Of a stretch of 64,000 nt of DNA, positions 36,831 through 47,965 are shown one piece after another. The notes under the pieces are model-generated. The model worked only from the letters and a program-made list of their open reading frames with translations, did no database searches and was not told the DNA's origin. Each line of letters begins with the position of its first letter. The stretch's first letter is position 1. This DNA comes from Hyphodiscus hymeniophilus (taxonomy: Eukaryota; Ascomycota; Leotiomycetes; Helotiales; Hyphodiscaceae). Both the position numbers and the translations under genes were made by a program. Location: the NCBI GenBank assembly GCA_016508695.1, contig VNKQ01000017.1, positions 682,001 through 746,000 of the forward strand. The letters run 5' to 3'.

Positions 36831-39800
36831 TCAAATGGTACTATTAACCTTCACTCCCAGCACATTCGTCCCATCGTAACTACCCACTGTATCCGTGCCT
36901 GCCCTGAAGCTCTCCGGTGGCCCCAAGTAACTCGGTCGCACACCTCCAAGATCGACAATGATTCTCTGAAAGATGACACCCGGCTCCACAGCCCAGATCT
37001 TGAGCGTGTGCGCCCCAGTCTCTGACAAGTTATGGCTAGTCGTCGTACTGTTCCCCGAACTAACTCCCCAGACACCATCACTGACAGCGCCATTCCATCC
37101 ATCAGGGTTATTGAGTTCCGAAGTAACATTCGCTACGAATTGGATGGTTTGAGGCGTCTCGTCATCGAATGCGATGGCGTACTTCAGAGGTCGGTATTGA
37201 CCGAATCCGCCACCATTTTGGTTAAGAGAAGGGGAGAGGTGGAGTGTTACGTTGGCGACGGAGGTATTGGTGAATGTGAAGACATTGTACTCGAGGACTG
37301 GACCTTTTCCGGCGGGTTGAGTCTCCGCAAGGACTGGAATCATTGTGACGCCTGAGAGTGTTCTGCCGTGGCCTGGAAGAGTGATGTAGGATACGCCGTT
37401 TACTTCGTTGGTGCTGGATGTGTGTTCCGCTTCAATTGCGAGGTGCCCATCACTTTCGATGAAGCCTGTGAAGTTTGATGGAATACTTGTATGATTGACG
37501 GGCACCTGAACGTTGGGAGCCGGGTAGTTGCCCCAAGTGTTGTTTGCGCATGAAGATGTGATATCGATGTTAACAGTGGTGCTGTTGGGAGCCATTGGGG
37601 CTAGTGACCAGTCGATGGAAACGAAGACTCGAGTATCAACTCCGTTGCCTCCAGTATTTCCTGATGAGGGGGTGGTAATGACATAAGGAGCAGATGAGTT
37701 GAGGCTCCATTGACACCCAGCTGTTCCGCGAGCAAAGATATCGATATAGCGGGTCTTTGGACCGTAAGGATCCATAGGTGGAAGGACGAGCGTGTTTCCC
37801 GAGTTGGCATGGAAACTATCATCTCCCGAAACGGTTGCGTTCGAAGCTTCGACGCCAACGCCGATATTGCCAGCTAACGAAGTCTCGAGGCTCTGTACGT
37901 ATGATAGCGGAGGCAGAACGTTGCGCATCGGTTGCTGCCAGTAGTTGACCTCATATCCCAGATGTGTTTCTATCCTCATTAGCCTCCGCTTCCCCCTTTC
38001 AAGAGGGAAAACTTACGATCGAGAATGTGATTCCATTTCCCATTCAACAAATCATGATATCGCTGCGTAAGGTTGTGGTCCTCCTTGAAAAGTTCCAAAA
38101 CATTTTCTGCAATCGTGTTCGCTGAGTTTCTCTTTTGCACGCTATTGTGTCCATTCTTCGCCGCAGCAATATAGATCTGGTTTACGACTTGTCCACCCAG
38201 TACTGGCTGAAGAACCATCTCGTAAAAGGCCGCTCGGGCTGCCACATCCAATTTGTCGTAAATAGCTTGCGCATCGGTAGCGAGTGTAGCCCATTGGGCA
38301 AGAACTGCATCTGCTTCATTGTAGTTGATCACACTGTAGATTGTAGGGTCGATGAGTTCGTACTTGCGCCGTGCCGCGTACATTCCATATCGATCAACAA
38401 CTGAGGAGAGGTCATCAGCAACTTCGGAGCCAAATTCGCGAGTTGCCCAAAGATTGAGCCAAGTGGGCACACTGTCGTAACCCCACTGCGGTGTGTTATA
38501 CGCCATATCCAGAAAGTGGTTGATTGGAATCTCCAGTGGCTTGAGATCTCCCACATTAACAATCCAAATACGATCGGCCTGACGAGCGTACGAGAGTTGC
38601 ATCTGAATATATCAGTTTCAAGCACTTTGACGTAGAAATAGACCTACTTGTTCAACAGTCTTCTCCAACTGGATAGTATTGATCCACTTATAATCCCTTG
38701 GAGTTCCCACATAGTCGAAATGGTAATAGACACCCGAGCCACCAGATCTACTCGTCCCATTCGCCAGTGGCAGATATCTTGTATTTCCCCAGTTATCATC
38801 AGCAAATAACAGCGTAATATCATCCGGAACAGTCATGCCTGTCTCATAATAGCCCTGTACCTCTTTGTAGAGACACCACATCTGTGGAATATCGGTGATG
38901 TTAGTCTCGGGGAAGACCTCTTCCAGAATCAATCTCTGCTCGGCCACAACATTGTTCAAGACTTCGATAGCTTCCGGGACAGTAAGAGTGATTGCCGTAT
39001 CGCCGCTACCTCTCATAGCCACCGTGAACAGAGAATTGGCACCATAAGGCACAGCTCGTTGTGCGCCGTACTTGAAGAATGGGATGAGAGAAGCGTTGTT
39101 CGTATCATATTCCCACTGGCCGTTTCCGCCATATTCGGTTCCAAAGATGTTCCATTCATTCGTAGCACGCATCATTGGTTCTGAGCGTCAGTCAGGTTAG
39201 TCTGAAGCCCAAAATCTAACAGAAAAAAGGCTTACCGGTGTGGCTGGTTCCCATGACGATTCCGTACGCATCAGCAAGCGGCTGATTCTCCACGTCGTCA
39301 ACGTTGAACATACTTGCCCATATTGCCGGCCAAAAATAATTAGCCCTGAGCCTCAGCAGAAGCTCAAAGACATGCGAGTAAAAGTAGTGGTTATACCCCA
39401 CTCCGTATTTACCAGGCGCATAGTTGGCACTGCGTTTGTCAGCGTTTCAAGTTTCTTCCTGCAACGGCTTGGTCCTCAAGATATGGCCTGCTAATTTTCT
39501 TCCCTACGAGACCATAAACAGGACGCAAAGAGCTTACCTGATCCAATTCGCTAACGCAGGCTGCTCATCATTGATGAAAATGCCCCGATACTTGATACTC
39601 GGGCTACCCTGAGCCTTTATGGTATCCAAAGCCCAAACACCAGCCGCCTTCCTGACCGGCACATCGGCAAACCACCACCAAGGGCTCACACCGATCTGCT
39701 CACTAACATCATAGAGCCCAAAGATCGTACCTCTCTGGTCAGCTCCTGCAATGACAAGAGCTTTGCTGACACCGGGGAGAGGATCCGTGACGACTTTTGA

Positions 39801-40597
39801 GATAAACGATTCCCACTGTCCCTCGATCGCAGAGACGTCGAGCTTGCCCGAGGAGATAAGTTGGGATATAACATCCGATTTCCCGACCGTGCCGGCTATG
39901 ATTACGGTTTGTGCTTTAGAGTTGTTAATCAAAGTCGGGCCAGTGAAATTCTGTGTTGGTCCAACAGTGTACTTTGTATCTCATCAGCAACGTCCTCTTT
40001 CTGCTTGCCCACACCATTTACAACGCTGGTTTGGAAGAGGAGAGAGGCACTCACATTAACAAAACTCGTAACAGCGTTGAAGTTGTAATAAGCGGTCGTC
40101 CCAGTACTCCCCATCTTCGTCGCATTGTGTCCCGAGCTAGATGGTGGATGCGTTCCACTGGGTCCATTTGTACTCGATCCACCCCAACCCCAGCCTCCAA
40201 CATGTCCACCTTCTGGAAATTCTGTGCCTCCTTCACCTGCTCCGCCGCCATTTGGTCCAGTTGGGACATCACGCCCCTGGACATCCCTTTCCCCTTCGGC
40301 GTTCCTGTCTTCCTCTTCATTTTCAGCAGAGAGGTCGCGTTTCCCACTGCCACCAGCCATCCAGTTCCCCAAAGTTAGATTCTGCCCAGTAACCTTCCCA
40401 ACATCACTTGCTAAGTCCTCTGCTACACGCAGGACGCCCCACCAGTCGTTTGCGGAAAGCAGGATTTGGCCATTGAGACCGCTGCCCGCTAACTGCAGGA
40501 GTCCTTTTCCAGCCGTGAGAGATACGGTTTGATTTTGACCCAATGCGTTCGCGCCCGTAGCCAGCAGAACTGCTAGGAGGGAAGGGGAGAACTTCAT
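36831..40597 (-). CDS. secreted GH115 xylan alpha-1,2-glucuronidase
   Basis: Six exons (40597-40055, 39950-39538, 39429-39236, 39180-38648, 38602-38017, 37969-36831) with introns of 104, 108, 55, 45 and 47 bp give 1135 residues. A signal peptide occupies residues 1-19. Conserved GH115 blocks are restored by the splices: IIAGTVGKSDVI, GLYDVSEQIGVSPWWWFADVPV, LRLRANYFWPAIW, GTSHTEPMMRATNEW (Glu near residue 384), LFADDNWGNTRYLP, and WNHILDQTHLGYEVNYWQQP. The family removes (4-O-methyl)glucuronic acid from xylan side chains. The C-terminal part is the beta-sandwich region with many N-glycosylation sequons. Residues of about 82-163 are an unusual insertion rich in Gly, Ser, Glu and Asp, with a Lys-Arg site. 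It is either encoded or an intron that happens to stay open. Confidence 0.92.
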
Positions 40598-41623
40598 CTT
40601 GCAGCGATGAGAGAGAAGGGAAGGGAGAAGAGCAGGGAGGAAAAAGAGGGAGAGCTTGAAATAAAGTAAACAACGTGATAATCTAAAAACCTATTGATCT
40701 GACGTCCATCGTGCATCTCAGGATAAAGTCAACAGTCAATATTAGCCCGGAATGCCATCCTCAACTTCCCCACACGTCCATCGCCATACCTAATACATGA
40801 CAAGTCCAACTTTGCCAGGCCAAGAATAGTTATCGGAGCTGTTGATCCGCATCTCGCGCTATTCTTTTGCAACTGCAAACAGGGCGGATTTATCCTTTTT
40901 CCATTATCCCGACATATAAACATGTCGTACCTGAACAAGCCACCCACCGCCTAAAAACCGTTGTGGAGGGGTAGGTCGTACGCGGTGTTCGCTAAATGTA
41001 TTTTGCGGGGTCTCGTCAAATGGCATTTAGCCTGAAGCCACCCTGAAAGTTTGCGAGATTGGCCCAATTACTGACGAAGATCCCCATAAGATACCCGACT
41101 TCGTGATTCGACAATTAGAAGTAAGAAATGCTCATCAACAAGCTAGTCCGGCCCGGTACACGAATGCATCAGAAAGCAAGACTGAGATTTCCACCAATCG
41201 TGGCGGCTAGGCTAATATTGGAGCCATTTCAGCACTAGATGAAGGAATCCGAAGGAATATGAAATTTGGGAGATATAGAACTTTTGGTGGATACATTCGA
41301 GGATCGAATGATCGTATTTGCCCATATAGAATAGAAATTGCTACTTGAGAAGGATTGGCAGGCTCATGTGGTTCTCTTGGCACATCGCAGCGGATAGCAT
41401 GAATGAGTGCAGTACGTATTATTGTTTGGAACTGCGTTAGGAGACTGAGGACCATCGGGTACTTACAAAAAGCGTCCAAGTCATGAGTCACCATCCCGCC
41501 CATTCCCACTGCCTTCGCCCTGAACATTTTATCGAAGTCGATCCACCAATAAAACTCCCCGATCCTTGCTCACCTGCTTTACTTACCAGATGTGGGACCA
41601 TGCAAAACCACCTGAAGGAAACG
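40598..41623. other. intergenic, about 1.0 kb
   Basis: Upstream region of GH115 and downstream flank of the next minus-strand genes. The ORF at 41207-41527 (-) has no recognisable domain. Nothing else seen. Confidence 0.4.
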
Positions 41624-41857
41624 CTAAAAGTAAAACAGCAGAAATGCTCCTAACACAATCGAAGCAGGGCCAATTGACTTAGCTGCGATCTCAGCCTTCC
41701 TGTCCTCATCTCCATATAATTTTGTGCGGCGTGAAAGGTCGAGAGAAATATCGTCGAAAAGTAAGTTGGCGAAACGTATAAAAATCGAAAAGATGATCCA
41801 AGAGAAGAACTGAATGGAAGTTGGGTGACCTGCCGGAATCCCAAATCCATCCAACAT
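41624..41857 (-). CDS. possible small two-span membrane protein (77 residues)
   Basis: Its ATG lies six bases after the stop codon of the zinc-finger gene on the same strand. The 77-residue frame has two hydrophobic segments (IQFFSWIIFSIFIRFANLLF and PASIVLGAFLLFYF) joined by a charged loop (DLSRRTKLYGDEDRKAE), a plausible small membrane-protein design. I do not recognise a family. It could be a genuine gene with a promoter inside the neighbour's coding sequence, a second cistron, or a chance ORF in a 3' UTR. Confidence 0.35.
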   Translation of the reverse strand: MLDGFGIPAGHPTSIQFFSWIIFSIFIRFANLLFDDISLDLSRRTKLYGDEDRKAEIAAKSIGPASIVLGAFLLFYF

Positions 41858-41863
41858 TCTCTC

Positions 41864-43496
41864 TTATGCATCGACAGCAACAGCCTGTGTGCTGGCAGGT
41901 GCTGATTCAGTCTTTGCTTCTGGGACGAATGCGTACCTGGGCAACAAAGCCATTCTTTCTTCCGGGCTAACTTCAAGATCTTCATAAACCATTCTCATCT
42001 CCTTCTTCGATTTCTTCTCGACGGGCTCGGTCTTCTCGACAGTGGTGTATGTAGCGCCGGCCGGTACAAGGCTAGGCGGTGCTGCCACTGGCAAAGGCGC
42101 TTCAGGTAGGCCAGGAGGTGGTGCTTGCATAGAAGCTGACGAAACTTCTCCTTTCTTTGGTGGCTTGATGCCTGCCTCCGCCATTCTGATAATCTCGTCA
42201 ATGTCATCAGTCTCTCTTTTGGCGCCTGAAATCAGGTCATCAACAGCGGCGTTAGTCGAATGAGCCACATAGCCTTGAGGATGAGGAGGATAAACTGATG
42301 ACATAGCTGAGCTCTGATTTTGTCCATTCCATCCGTTGCCTGCCCATCCACTTTGTTGTGGCTGACCTTGATGCAATTGTTGCATCTGATACGAGGCTAC
42401 GGGAGGCGCTCCAAATGAAGGTCGCTGAGGAAGACCAGGCGCAGGCGGGAGACTCGGAGGTCGGTTAGGAAGACCTCCATGCGCTGGAGGTGTATGAGAT
42501 GGCGGTGGCTGGTAAGCGTTGAATGAGCCTGGTGGAGACCCTGCGGTAAAGTGCTGACCGTTGTATCCGGGAGGGAAAGATTGTTGAGGGTTATATTGTT
42601 GAGGTGGAGAATACTGTGGTTGGTATTGAGCACCTGGGGGACCTGAAAATGGAGGCTGGAATGGCTGTTGGTAAGCTGCGGCAGGCTGCGTGTACGGTTC
42701 TTGTGTAAAGGATCCATAACCCGCACCTTGTGAGCCACCGTATGGAGCTTGGGGAGTAGCGTAAGGCGATCCGTTCTGAGTGGCAGATATCAGTCGAGGT
42801 TCATAGAAAGGATACTATTAACGACTTACGTATGCTCCAGGACTCTGGCCCATAGGGCTTCCTAATGTATTGCCGCCTTCCATCGGAGTATTGCCACCAC
42901 TGCTGGTGCCTGTTACCGCTTGTTCTGCTTTCCGAGCTTTGTGTTCCGCGAGTCGCTTCTTCAGATCTGAGGGAGACTCGAACTTTGGCTTCTTGGTCTG
43001 CCCACCGCCTTGTACCGCTCCTGGACCCGGGTTCCCCGTGGCAGCTCGACGTTCAGCTTCGGCTTGGTAGAAACCTGCGATGATGCGCTGATTATGTGCT
43101 TGGGCAACATCTTCGGGGATACCTTCCATACCGAATATTTCCACTTCGAGACCCTGTCTGTTCGGTAAGGAGTTGTCGACCATTGTTAAAGTCTCCTTAT
43201 GGACCTGATTCATGTGTACAGATAGGCCTAGTAAGCATTGTTAGTCGTGTTGGAAAGGCAATTGAAGTCTGAGGGAAGCTTGCCTCCAGCAGTATTTAGC
43301 CTGCGACCACATCTTTCGCATTTAAAGTGCTTAGCTTTCTGATGGGAGATGAGAATCTTCAGGTCATCGAAATCGCGCTCACCTTGAAGTCGTTAGAGAT
43401 GCCCAATGTAGATTGGTGAGACTTACAGTAATAACACCAGGGTCGAGCAAGAAGCTCTTCCACATCTGGGTGACCACGCTTCTTCTTTCCTACCAT
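41864..43496 (-). CDS. C2H2 zinc-finger protein, BuGZ/ZNF207-like
   Basis: Four exons (43496-43427, 43382-43284, 43227-42830, 42775-41864) with introns of 44, 56 and 54 bp give 492 residues. The N-terminus begins MVGKKKRGHPDVEELLARPWCYYC and carries two C2H2 fingers (CYYCERDF...HQKAKH and CERCGRRL...HMNQVH), the layout of human ZNF207/BuGZ and plant SUF4. Then comes a Lys/Arg-rich helix (DLKKRLAEHKARKAE) and a long Pro/Gln/Tyr-rich low-complexity region, again like BuGZ. Relatives bind spindle-assembly-checkpoint and spliceosome partners in the nucleus; the role in fungi is little known. The second intron uses a GC donor (G|GCAAGC), and the splice restores TAGGLSVH. Confidence 0.87.
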
Positions 43497-44545
43497 TCTG
43501 CCGACGGGGTTCAGACGAGTCTTTGTGTTGGATATGATAGGTAGTTCAGGGTTGTAAGATTCGAAACGACGAGGTCTCCCAAGATTTCACTTGAAAAGAT
43601 GCGAACCGTATCAAGACTAGCGTGATGATGACTAATAAAGGTTGCCGTATAATTCACCAGCTCCCCTTCCACATCTTGTTTGGATCCAAATTTTCAACTT
43701 ATCGACACTAGATGGACTTCGACGGCAACTCATCACTATGCTAAATGCCAAGTATCCTCTTCTCCATTCTGTATTTGCTGATTTTTGCATCACTTATGTA
43801 GATGACAAAGCCCATCAGTCGTCACACATGCGATTGATAAAGTTGATATCTACCTTAATTCGCTAGCTGCATTCAACCGCGTCTAGGCAAGGTAGACAAG
43901 TTAGACATGAACATTGGCGAGAAAGGTCTTCTTTCATGCAGTTGCAAACCTGCACTATCTTACTTTCGTCGGACCACTTTGTTTGTCCCCCAAGCCCTCT
44001 AAAGTGAGGTTTCTTTACTGGATCGTTCAAACCAAGTCATGTCCCTACTGTCATCGGAGCCGAAGTATAGGTCAGCACCAAACTTTGGCACGCCCTTTAC
44101 AATCGACTTGGAACTGAACCCTGCATAAAGTAGCAGGCTCGTTTCAAAAGCGAAAGAGCTTCAACTCCGCCGTGAAGCAATCTCCTGAGACGTGAGCGAA
44201 CTTGAGCTTTGTTTCCACCACCTCCATAGAATATGCTGTAAGATGAGGCTCGGGATCTGAAGTCAAAGAGATCGTCTTCGGTCTCTTTATAGTTCATCTT
44301 CACTTGACCTGTCTAGGCCGTCCTTCTCATTTGCTATTAAGTTCAGCTGGAATGTGGGGTGTGGTAGTTGCAGAACTATGCCTTTAATATTTTTAGACTG
44401 GTGTGTTGACGTAGTTTGGGGAGTTGCATAGTGCCAAATGCCATTCTAGACATGGAGGATGATCACTGAAAGGCAGTAAGCTCAATATTCGGTGATAAAA
44501 GTTCCGGGTCGAATAGGCCCTGAATCTGGACATCCAAGTTGTCTT
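43497..44545. other. intergenic, about 1.0 kb
   Basis: Promoter of the zinc-finger gene and 3' flank of the dipeptidase. A 66-codon ATG frame (44297-44097, minus) is basic but unrecognised and was not called. Nothing else seen. Confidence 0.4.
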
Positions 44546-46070
44546 TCATAATTCCTCAGGAAAGAGTCCTGGCACATCCGTGTTCTCTACTTCCCATATC
44601 CTATCCTCCCATGACTCCTCGCTTGGAAGCTTTCCACCCTCCTGACTCTCTTTCGCTGCTCGTTCAACTTCGTCCCATACGCGTAGCAGATTACCGCCCA
44701 CGAGCAACTCTGCCTGCTGATCGGTAACATGACCACGGGCGAGAAGACGGGTAATTAGATTGGGCCATTGTGATACATCCTGGAAAAGAATGGTATTTTT
44801 AGCCAGAACACTTCAAATACAGATTCGATCGAAAATGACAAGGATAGAAGATGTCGTACCTCAAGACCCTTCACAATGTATGTCGTCCCATCAAAGTCTG
44901 ACCCTAAACCAACATGCTCCCATCCGGCTATATCGGCGATATGGAGGATGTGGTCAATGACATCCTCGACAGTAGCTTCTTCTGGATGTGCTGCATTCAT
45001 GGAGATCGATACCGCAGGCACCATGACGACTCCACCATTGTGTTTCAAGGACTTTAGGACCTCATCAGGAACATTGCGGCCATGCGGCTCGACGCCATAG
45101 GCGCCCGAATGTGAAAAAATCACTGGTGCTTTGGCGATAAGTAGCACATCACGCATGGTGCCGGGTGACACATGTGAGAGATCGATCAAAATTCCTAGGC
45201 GATTCATTTCTCGGACGAAAGCTTGACCGAATTTGGTAAGACCGGCATCTCTCCCAGTTGCCTGGTCTACACTGACCCACGATGTCCCAAACACATTGTC
45301 GCAGTTGTGGGTGAGCGTAACATAACGGGCACCCGTTTCGAAGAGTAAACGGAGAGCGCCAAGAGAATTACCTACTTGATGGCCACCCTCGATACCGATC
45401 ATACTAGCTACCTTGCCTTCTTCATGGGTACGGCGTACGCATGAGGGATCGGTGCAGAACTCGAGAAGCTTGGGATATTGGGCGACGAGGCGTTTGGTGA
45501 GGTCGATTTGTTCAAGGGTATCCCGTACAGCCCACTATCGAACACACTAAACATCAATACGCATTAACACAATACTTTGCTAGATCACAGTCATAAGATT
45601 GTGAATGTTATACATACATTAGGCTCGTTCAAATCCGGTACATGCCTATGCGGATCATGGAGATCCGCACCTGGCACAAGATCTGCCGGACAAGGCACAT
45701 ATACACTCCAAAATTGTCCCCCCATCATTCCGTCTTTCATTTTCTGGAAATCAGTATGACTTGCCAGCTTCTCGGCCTCGAAGTCATGATCATAGATCTT
45801 GCTTTGCAACTGCTGCCTCAGTAAGAACGGGAAGTCATTATGACCGTCAATTAGGGGGGTGCTTCGCAAGACTCGCTTAGCGCGACTGTCATAATCTTTT
45901 GGATCGATGGATTCTTCTTTGGTAGCTGTCAACAGTGATGTTTTCCAGATATTGGTGTAAAAGAAGACGCCAACAAGTATGGCAGTAAGGAGAATGAAGC
46001 CTCGCCAAGTCGATCCCTCTAACGACGATGCTTTCTCAGACCGAGGTTTGGAGGTTTGTGGCTTCGCCAT
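44546..46070 (-). CDS. membrane dipeptidase, peptidase family M19
   Basis: Three exons (46070-45618, 45534-44860, 44779-44546) with introns of 83 and 80 bp give 453 residues. A single N-terminal membrane segment at about residues 24-40 (GFILLTAILVGVFFYTN) makes it a type II membrane protein. The binuclear zinc ligands of renal-dipeptidase relatives are visible: His77 and Asp79 in DGHNDFP, Glu in GIEGGHQ, His in DLSHVS, His in FSHSGAYG, and Asp in GSDFDG. It hydrolyses dipeptides, possibly also D-residue or beta-lactam-like substrates. The last exon supplies the conserved C-terminal helix (WPNLITRLLARG...VGGNLLRVWDEVE). All junctions are in phase. Confidence 0.92.
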
Positions 46071-46824
46071 GAAATCTTTCGGTTTCTCTTGTGTTTGTAT
46101 TCTTTCCAGCCTACTTGCATGTGAGTCTCAGGCGGGAATGAGGCAGTGTCGTTGAATTAGCTGATATCCAAGAAAGTGAAGAACGAGGAAACACAGAGGT
46201 TAATAAATTAGCAGCAACGATCGAGGAGGCTATTAAAGGAAGTGGGAAAGATATCCCACTATTGACCAAGTGCCGTAGGTTTTGCCCATATCTGCGTATA
46301 AAGTGGGAAAGTCGGAATAAGCTTCGGAATTCAAGGTTATCAACTACTCGTGAGTACTGTAGCTAGAAACAATAATCTATGCACCAAATGGTCCCTGACT
46401 TCTCCTTTTGGTAGGTACAATTCGCCCACGATACGCGAGTACGCTTGTCTGGAGACAAGGTGGTGTTACGCTCTTCTAACAACATAATCCATCAATTTCG
46501 TCTAGTGCATTATATTCGCTATAATTTAACAAAATTCATATCATGTCACTCAAACAACTCATCAAGCTCTACACAATATCGTAAACTCAATCATCACGGA
46601 ATAGATAACGATGATTGGAGCGGGTAAAGCTGGATAAATGGTGGTGGCATCGCGGGCATAGTGGGGGAGGGAAGGTCAACCGAGATGCTGGGTTTGTTGC
46701 TCTGGATGATAGTAGAGCTAACAACGTCAACCATTGCTCGAAAACTCTTCAAATACGGGAGACTTTGCTTTCCTGACTTCCAATCCTCTCCTCTTCTCTT
46801 CGTTCGGAAGTAAACATCTCCAAA
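46071..46824. other. divergent promoter region (dipeptidase / xylitol dehydrogenase)
   Basis: About 750 bp between two divergent genes. A short hairpin, CTTGTCT-ggag-ACAAG-type, lies near 46445. No TATA box was recognised, and no xylanase-regulator GGCTAA site stands out. No gene seen. Confidence 0.4.
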
Positions 46825-47965
46825 ATGACAGAAACCAAAACCCAAAGCGCATGTGCCCCTCCTACCCCTCCTACCCCACAATCTCCATCTCCGCAGGCTA
46901 ACAAGCTCCGCAGAACCTCTCCTTCGTCCTCAACAAACCCTTCGACGTCTCCTTCGCCGAGAAGCCCAAGCCCACCATCCAGTCCCCCACGACGTCCTCC
47001 TCGCCATAAACTACACGGGCATCTGCGGCAGCGATGTACACTTCTGGACCCACGGCGCCATCGGCTCCTTCGTCGTCAAGGACCCCATGGTGCTGGGCCA
47101 CGAGTCCGCGGGCACAGTCGTGCAGGCCGGCTCGGCGGTCAAGTCGCTGAAGGTCGGGGATCGCGTGGCCTTGGAGCCCGGCGCGCCCTGTCGACGCTGC
47201 GTGGCGTGCCTGTCGGGCCACTACAACCTCTGTCCGGACATGCACTTCGCCGCGACGCCGCCGATCGATGGCACCCTGACGGGCTTCTATACCAGCCCGG
47301 AGGACTTCTGCTACAAGCTGCCCGAGCATGTCAGTCTGCAGGAGGGTGCGTTGATCGAGCCGTTGGCCGTCGCGGTGCATATCGTGAAGCAGGCGGAGAT
47401 CAAGCCCGGACAGAGCGTGGTGGTTATGGGCGCTGGGCCCGTTGGCCTGCTGTGCTGTGCGATCGCTAAGGCATATGGAGCTGCTACGATCGTATCCGTT
47501 GATATCCAGGCCGCGAGATTAGAATTTGCGGCTGGCTACGCTTCAACGCACACGTTCACGCCCGCTCGTGTGTCGGCGGAGGAAAACGCTGCGAATCTGT
47601 TAAAGGAGGTGGGCTTCCCGGATGGGGTCGATGCCGTTATTGATGCTTCGGGTGCGGAGCCTAGCATCCAGACATCCATCCACACTGTAAGACGCGGAGG
47701 TGTCTACGTTCAGGGCGGAATGGGGAAGAGTGACATCACGTTCCCCATCATGGCGTTCTGTATCAAGGAGGTCACTGCGAGGGGCAGTTTTAGATATGGG
47801 AGTGGGGACTACAAGTTGGCAGTTGATCTGGTGAGCCAGGGGAAGGTGGATGTCAAGAAGTTGATAACTGGTACGGTGAGATTTGAGCAGGCTGAGGAGG
47901 CGTTTAAGGATGTCAAGGCCGGGAAGGGCATCAAGACTCTGATTGCGGGTCCGAACGAGAAGTGA
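46825..47965 (+). CDS. xdh1: xylitol dehydrogenase with an apparent one-base frameshift
   Basis: Zinc-dependent medium-chain dehydrogenase converting xylitol to D-xylulose with NAD in the fungal pentose pathway. Conserved blocks are NYTGICGSDVHFW, GHESAGTV, GDRVALEPG, the structural-zinc cysteines (CRRCVACLSGHYNLC), the Rossmann motif GAGPVG, and DASGAEPSIQTS. The expected N-terminus, NLSFVLNKPFDVSF...KPTIQSP, is in a different frame from the rest. The two meet at a run of five Cs (46984-46988), where one more C would give SPHDVLLAINY. So the gene as sequenced carries a one-base deletion or an assembly error. Upstream, exon 46825-46848 (MTETKTQS) is best joined to 46914 by a GC-AG intron (GCATGT...GCTAAC...CCGCAG). 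A GT donor at 46853 with acceptor AAG is an alternative. The first 550 bp have strongly G/C-ending codons, unlike the second half. Confidence 0.82.

Noticed and set aside
44097..44297. 66-codon basic frame between the zinc-finger and dipeptidase genes
   Set aside because: Has an ATG but no signal peptide, domain or splice support. Too short to call.
46853..46983. N-terminal reading of the long xylitol dehydrogenase frame
   Set aside because: It begins at a GTG, and the residues up to VPHDV are unlike the enzyme. The conserved N-terminus is in another frame, so this part is a shadow created by the frameshift.
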